From Streptomyces collinus (GTDB lineage Bacteria > Actinomycetota > Actinomycetes > Streptomycetales > Streptomycetaceae), in assembly GCF_031348265.1 (NCBI RefSeq), contig NZ_CP133771.1, positions 5,208,001 to 5,272,000 on the forward strand: a DNA stretch of 64,000 nt. The letters are read 5' to 3'. Each line of letters starts with the position of its first letter. Position 1 is the stretch's first letter. Positions 59,908-64,000 of the stretch are shown here, piece after piece. A program made the position numbers and the translations under genes. The notes under the pieces are model-generated. The model made no database searches. It was not told where the DNA came from and saw nothing but the letters and a program-made list of their open reading frames with translations.

Positions 59908-61269
59908 TCACCGCACGTGAGCCCCCCGCCACGGCAACTCCGCGGTCACCCGGGTCGGCCCGCCCGCCGGCGAGTCCACCACCAGGATCCCGTCCACCGC
60001 GTCGAGCCGGTCCGCCAGCCCCGCGAGCCCCGACCCCTCGGAGACGTCGGCCCCGCCCACGCCGTTGTCCACGACCTGCAGCATCAGCCGGTTCTCCGTC
60101 CGCCACACCTCGACGCCCGCCCAGGTCGCCCGTGCGTGCTTGCTGACGTTCTGCAGCAGCTCCGACACCGTGAAGTACGCGATCCCCTCGATGGCCGGCG
60201 CCGGCCGCTCCGCCAGGTCCACCTCGACCCGCACCGGCACCGTGCAGCGCGACGCCACCGCCGACAGCGCCGCGTCCAGCCCCCGGTCCGTCAGCACCGC
60301 CGGATGGATCCCCCGGGCCAGGTCGCGCAGCTCCTGCAGTGCCGTCTTCACCTCGCCGTGCGCCTCGTCCACCATCCGCGCGGCCGCCCGCGGGTCCTCC
60401 TGGAGCTTCTCCTTCGCCAGCCCCAGGTCCATCGCCAGCGCCACCAGCCGGGCCTGCGCCCCGTCGTGCAGATCCCGCTCGATGCGCCGCAGGTCGGCCG
60501 CGGCCGTGTCCACCACGACCCCCCGGTCCGACTCCAGCTCCACCACCCGCGACGCCAGCCGCGACGGCCCGAGCAGCCCGTGCACCAGCAGCCGGTCCAC
60601 CATCGTCAGCGCCCGCACGATCCACGGCGACGCGATCGTGAACAGCAGACCCACCAGCGCGGTCACCGTGATCTCGAAGGGGTTGTCGAGATAGATCCGG
60701 TGCGTCTCGTCGCCGTACAGCTGGATCCCCTCCTGCCCGGCGTACACCGGGAACACCCAGAACCACAGCGGGTACGTCAGCAGCGCCCAGCCCAGCACCC
60801 ACACGTTCACCGCGACGACGAACGAGAACACCGCCCAGGGCAGGTGCAGCACCGCGTACAGCAGGGCCCGCCACGAGGCGCCGCTCCTGAGGACGGCCCC
60901 CATCCACGCCATCGCGCCCGGCTTGTTCCTCCGCAGCGGCTCCGGCTCAGCCACCTCCAGGCCCAGCAGCCCCCGCGCCCGCATCCGCTCCAGCGCCCCG
61001 AAACCGCGGCACCCGGCGAGCCCCGCCGCCAGCACCGGTATGCCGAGGAACGTGACCAGCAGTCCCGCCCCCAGCGACACCATCGTGACCGCGTACGTGA
61101 ACAGCAGGATGCTGATCGGCAGACTGAGCAGCACGTGGGTGAGCTCCAGCCAGCTGCGCAGCTCGACCGGCGCCCGCAGGGCGGCGGGCATCCGGTGCCG
61201 CCGTTCGGTGCTCCCCGGAAACCCGGGCCCGCTGTCGAGCCCGTACCCCTGTCCGTACTCCGTGGCCAT
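59908..61269 (-). CDS. NarL-type sensor histidine kinase (first of a tandem pair)
   Basis: This 453-residue kinase has about six hydrophobic segments in the first 230 residues (a putative sensor region), then a HisKA_3 dimerisation domain with the phospho-acceptor His in RRIERDLHDGAQARLV and an ATPase domain (SELLQNVSKHARATW for the N box, VDNGVGGADVSEGSGLAGLA for the G boxes). ATG 61269 (MATEYGQGYG) is preferred; upstream in-frame sequence is repeat-derived. It shares a nearly identical 99-base block with the second kinase (two mismatches). Confidence 0.88.
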   Translation of the reverse strand: MATEYGQGYGLDSGPGFPGSTERRHRMPAALRAPVELRSWLELTHVLLSLPISILLFTYAVTMVSLGAGLLVTFLGIPVLAAGLAGCRGFGALERMRARGLLGLEVAEPEPLRRNKPGAMAWMGAVLRSGASWRALLYAVLHLPWAVFSFVVAVNVWVLGWALLTYPLWFWVFPVYAGQEGIQLYGDETHRIYLDNPFEITVTALVGLLFTIASPWIVRALTMVDRLLVHGLLGPSRLASRVVELESDRGVVVDTAAADLRRIERDLHDGAQARLVALAMDLGLAKEKLQEDPRAAARMVDEAHGEVKTALQELRDLARGIHPAVLTDRGLDAALSAVASRCTVPVRVEVDLAERPAPAIEGIAYFTVSELLQNVSKHARATWAGVEVWRTENRLMLQVVDNGVGGADVSEGSGLAGLADRLDAVDGILVVDSPAGGPTRVTAELPWRGAHVR

Positions 61270-61404
61270 CGGCGCCGTCCTTCTCCTCGTCCCGCGGCTG
61301 TGCTCTCCTACCTCCACCCTGCTGCGCCGCAGGTCGGCGGACCATGGAGTCCGTCGGCGTCTTGGACGGGGGGTTTTCCCTACCCCGGGCCCCTGTCCCC
61401 GGGG

Positions 61405-61575
61405 GTCCTGCCTCGCGGCCTCTGTCCCGGGGCCCCTGTCCCGTCCCGGGGCCCCTGTCTCGTGGCCTCTATCCCGGGGACCTGTCCCGTCCCGGGGTAC
61501 CTGCCTGGTCGCCTCTATCCCGGGGACCTGTCCCATCCCGGGCCCCTGCCCCCGTGGCCTCTATCCCGCGGCCCC
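61405..61575. repeat. Degenerate 46-47-bp tandem repeats between the two kinase genes
   Basis: The anchor GGCCTCTATCCCGG (with variants) recurs at about 61417, 61464, 61510 and 61556, with alternating CCTGTCCCGTCCCGGGG segments. It fills the 291-base gap between the two kinase genes and reaches the end of the second. No gene is supported here. Confidence 0.75.
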
Positions 61576-62769
61576 GGACCGGTCACGCCACGGCAGTTCC
61601 GCCGTGACCGTCGTCGGGCCGCCCACGGGCGACTCCAGGACGAACAGCCCGTCCACGGCGTCCAGCCGCTCCGCCAGGCCCTTCATCCCCGTACCGCCGT
61701 CGAGGCTCGCGCCCCCGCCTCCGTCGTCCCACACCTGGATGAGCAGCCGGGTCTTCGTCCGCCACACGTCCACCGAGGCCGACCTCGCCCCGCTGTGCTT
61801 GCTGACGTTCTGCAGCAGCTCCGAGACGGTGAAGTAGGCGATGCCCTCGATGGCCGCGGCCGGCCGCTCCGGCAGATCGACCGTCACCTTCACCGGGACC
61901 GTGCAGCGCGAGGCGACCGAGGACAGGGCCGCGTCCAGACCGCGGTCGGTCAGGACCGCCGGATGGATGCCGCGCGCCAGATCCCGCAACTCCTGGAGCG
62001 CCAGCTTCACCTCGCCGTGCGCCTCCTCGACCATCGCTGCCGCCGCGTCCGGATCCTCCAGCACCTTCTCCTTGGCCAGACCAAGACCCATGGCCAGATT
62101 CACCAGCCGCGCCTGCGCCCCGTCGTGCAGATCCCGCTCGATGCGCCGCAGGTCGGCCGCGGCGGTGTCCACCACGACCCCCCGGTCCGACTCCAGCTCG
62201 GCGATCCGCCGCTCCAGCTCGTCGGAGGGCGACAGCAGCGCCCGCACCATGGCCCGGTCGGCGTTGGCCAGCCCCCGCGCGATGAACGGCAGCACCGGCC
62301 ACAGCACGAACAGCGAGGCCAGCGTGACGGTGAAGGTGAGCACGCCCCACGGCAGCCGGATGAACTCGTACAGCACCGTGCGCCAGCCCACCGGGTCCTT
62401 CAGCTGCATCCACAACCGCTGGAAGAAGCCGCCCCCGCCGCGCAGCCGCAGCCGGCTCGGCTCCTCGATCCGCACCCCGAGCAGCGCCCTGGCCCGTGCC
62501 CGCTCCATCCTGCCCAACTGCCGCGCACCCACGAGTCCGGCCGCGAGCAGCGGGAACCCGACCACCGTGACGGTCAGCCCGAAACCGATGGACATCATCG
62601 TCACGACATAGGTGAAACCGAGCAGCGCGACCGGCAGGTTGGCCAGCAGGTGCGCGATCTCTTTCCAGGTGTGCCGGTCATAGGCGAGCCGGGCGGGCGG
62701 CGGACGGTCGTCCGGCCCGGCGGCCCCCCGGGCCGCCGTCGTGCCCGGGGACGGGATGCGTTGGGTCAT
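61561..62769 (-). CDS. NarL-type sensor histidine kinase (second of a tandem pair)
   Basis: This 402-residue kinase is a paralogue of 59908-61269. Four hydrophobic segments in residues 45-180 (LPVALLGFTYVVTMMSIGFG, VTVVGFPLLAAGLVG and two around LFVLWPVLPFIARG) form the sensor part. The dimerisation His is in RRIERDLHDGAQARLV, the N box is SELLQNVSKHSGARS, and the G boxes are VWDDGGGGASLDGGTGMKGL. ATG 62769 is the only good start. Both kinases probably feed one response regulator or form a heterodimer; this is inference. Confidence 0.88.
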   Translation of the reverse strand: MTQRIPSPGTTAARGAAGPDDRPPPARLAYDRHTWKEIAHLLANLPVALLGFTYVVTMMSIGFGLTVTVVGFPLLAAGLVGARQLGRMERARARALLGVRIEEPSRLRLRGGGGFFQRLWMQLKDPVGWRTVLYEFIRLPWGVLTFTVTLASLFVLWPVLPFIARGLANADRAMVRALLSPSDELERRIAELESDRGVVVDTAAADLRRIERDLHDGAQARLVNLAMGLGLAKEKVLEDPDAAAAMVEEAHGEVKLALQELRDLARGIHPAVLTDRGLDAALSSVASRCTVPVKVTVDLPERPAAAIEGIAYFTVSELLQNVSKHSGARSASVDVWRTKTRLLIQVWDDGGGGASLDGGTGMKGLAERLDAVDGLFVLESPVGGPTTVTAELPWRDRSGAAG

Positions 62770-62870
62770 ATGCGTTAGCGTGCCCGGCGGCGGGCGACGG
62801 CGCCATGAGGTGGACCGCCAGGATCGACTGAGGAAAACCCCACCCCCGCATGCCGGACCGTGACGGGCTG

Positions 62871-62899
62871 CTTACCCTGCCCTTATCAGGGCCTAGACT
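62871..62899 (+). promoter_or_regulatory. Possible promoter of the second nuo operon
   Basis: CTTACC (62871-62876), a 17-base spacer and TAGACT (62894-62899) lie about 95 bases before nuoA2. The -10 is good but the -35 is weak. No other candidate stands out in the 223-base divergent gap. Confidence 0.35.
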
Positions 62900-62992
62900 C
62901 CCGTGCGTACAGATCGTCGAACGGCGGCAGCGAGTGAGCCGCAGCAACGTCGCATGATCCAGGTCCGAATTCTGAGGGAGCGAGGGACGGAC

Positions 62993-63400
62993 GTGCCGGA
63001 ACCGACCGTCGTCACCACGACCGTCGTCGCGGCGGACTACTTCCAGTCCTATTCGGTCGTCGGACTGCTCGCCGTCGTCGGCGTGCTGTTCGTCGCCGTC
63101 GCGTTCGGGGCCGGCCGCCTGCTGCGGCCCGTGGTCCCCACCCCCGAGAAGCTCCTGACGTACGAGTGCGGCGTCGACCCCGTCGGCGAGGGCTGGGCCC
63201 ACACCCAGGTCCGCTACTACGTGTACGCCTTCCTCTACGTGATCTTCGCCGTCGACTCGATCTTCCTGTTCCCCTGGGCGACCGTCTTCGCCGCCCCCGG
63301 CTACGGCGCGACGACCCTGGTCGAGATGTTCATCTTCCTCGGCTTCCTGGCCGTCGGCCTGCTCTACGCATACAAGAAGGGCGTCCTGACATGGACGTGA
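62993..63400 (+). CDS. nuoA2: NADH-quinone oxidoreductase subunit NuoA (second locus)
   Basis: This 135-residue membrane subunit has three hydrophobic helices. The family signatures are KLLTYECGVDPVGEGWAHTQ and VRYYVYAFLYVIFAVDSIFL with the conserved Cys and acidic residues of the quinone-site loop. GTG 62993 has a GAGGGACGGAC purine-rich site before it; the longer frame is not family-like. It opens a second nuo operon and overlaps nuoB2 by ten bases. Confidence 0.93.
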   Translation: MPEPTVVTTTVVAADYFQSYSVVGLLAVVGVLFVAVAFGAGRLLRPVVPTPEKLLTYECGVDPVGEGWAHTQVRYYVYAFLYVIFAVDSIFLFPWATVFAAPGYGATTLVEMFIFLGFLAVGLLYAYKKGVLTWT

Positions 63401-64000
63401 ACCCCTCGGCGCCCGAGCCCGTCCTGCTGCCCGAGCCCAAGCGGCTGGGCGCCCTGGCCCGCCTCGCACCCGAGCCGATGAAGGTCGTCCTCAACTGGGG
63501 CCGCCGCTACTCGCTCTGGGTCTTCAACTTCGGCCTCGCCTGCTGCGCGATCGAGTTCATCGCCGCGTCGATGGCCCGCCACGACTTCATCCGCCTCGGC
63601 GTCATCCCGTTCGCCCCGGGCCCCCGCCAGGCCGACCTGATGGTGGTCTCCGGCACCGTCACGGACAAGATGGCCCCGGCCGTGAAGCGCCTCTACGAGC
63701 AGATGCCCGAGCCGAAGTACGTCATCTCCTTCGGCGCGTGCAGCAACTGCGGCGGCCCCTACTGGGACTCGTACTCCGTCACCAAGGGCGTCGACCAGAT
63801 CATTCCGGTGGACGTCTACGTGCCCGGATGCCCGCCTCGCCCCGAGGCACTGCTCCAGGGCATCCTCAAGCTCCAGGAGAAGATCGCCCGCGAGTCGCTG
63901 GGGGAGCGGTACGGCACCGGCGCCGGCCGGCCGTCGGCGGCGGCACTGCAGAGCGGACTGGTGCAGCCGCCTGCCCCCGCTGCGGGCCCCGGCCCGGGCC
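63391..64000 (+). CDS. nuoB2: NADH-quinone oxidoreductase subunit NuoB (second locus), cut by window end
   Basis: ATG 63391 begins an open frame that runs off the window with no stop. Cluster N2 ligands are visible: C51 and C52 in FGLACCAIEF, C117 in FGACSNCGGPYW and C147 in VPGCPPRPEALLQG. The 203 residues seen include the whole conserved domain, and the Ala/Pro-rich end is the start of a C-terminal extension. NuoB carries the last cluster before quinone. Partners of this second locus lie beyond the window. Confidence 0.93.
   Translation, partial: MDVNPSAPEPVLLPEPKRLGALARLAPEPMKVVLNWGRRYSLWVFNFGLACCAIEFIAASMARHDFIRLGVIPFAPGPRQADLMVVSGTVTDKMAPAVKRLYEQMPEPKYVISFGACSNCGGPYWDSYSVTKGVDQIIPVDVYVPGCPPRPEALLQGILKLQEKIARESLGERYGTGAGRPSAAALQSGLVQPPAPAAGPGPG

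Noticed and set aside
61405..61575. CRISPR or attachment-site cluster between the kinases
   Set aside because: Repeats are continuous and GC-biased without spacers or integrase genes.

Overview
The window reads as high-GC actinobacterial chromosome, almost certainly Streptomyces. Third-codon positions are nearly all G/C, GTG starts and ATGA/GTGA overlaps are frequent, and TTA codons are nearly absent (one seen). The complex I operon, a RecQ helicase, a polyprenyl synthase, KorAB, a two-component cluster and a second nuo locus appear in an order that from memory resembles the conserved SCO4565-SCO4600 core of S. coelicolor. No database was searched.

Layout. 1-13384: the tail of nuoD, then nuoE-nuoN of the main complex I operon, tightly overlapping and closed by a strong hairpin. 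13405-16343: an Uma2-type nuclease-like protein and RecQ. 16392-23400: a minus-strand operon encoding a GntR regulator, an AprB-like two-cluster ferredoxin, a lipoprotein binding protein with a NosL-like tail, a permease, an ATPase, and an AprA-like flavoprotein fused to HEAT repeats. This is the best candidate for a little-described system. 23650-26030: an M56 peptidase and fumarylacetoacetase. 26341-36930: an envelope or extracellular glycan locus with a DegT-like protein, a flippase, a polymerase-like membrane protein, a GH26-like hydrolase, a deacetylase, a GT2 transferase and a FemAB/GNAT-type acyltransferase. 37102-47895: a HAD phosphatase, a LysM transglycosylase behind a c-di-AMP riboswitch, a polyprenyl synthase with a MITE at its stop codon, a LolA-like protein with an ABC exporter, a flavin reductase, an amidase and two hypothetical proteins. 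47915-49426: a TnpB-only IS200/IS605-type element inserted at the 3' end of an M28 aminopeptidase gene. 49359-55807: the aminopeptidase and regulator-target pairs (VOC/CGNR, HxlR/MFS, QorB/HxlR) plus RarD. 55838-64000: 2-oxoacid:ferredoxin oxidoreductase KorAB, a LuxR response regulator with two tandem paralogous sensor kinases, and the start of a second nuo operon (nuoA2, nuoB2, the latter cut by the window end).

How the genes work together. The two nuo loci carry proton-pumping quinone reduction. KorAB can supply reduced ferredoxin and sits beside the second nuo locus. The polyprenyl synthase could supply a quinone side chain. The flavoprotein/ferredoxin/transporter operon looks like import and redox conversion of a small anion or organosulfur-type compound under GntR control, but the substrate cannot be read from sequence. 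Several loci show recent structural change: a 24-bp duplication of the nuoH start, MITE and TnpB insertions, a 229-bp tail-to-tail overlap of an MFS gene and rarD, and several short tandem-repeat arrays.
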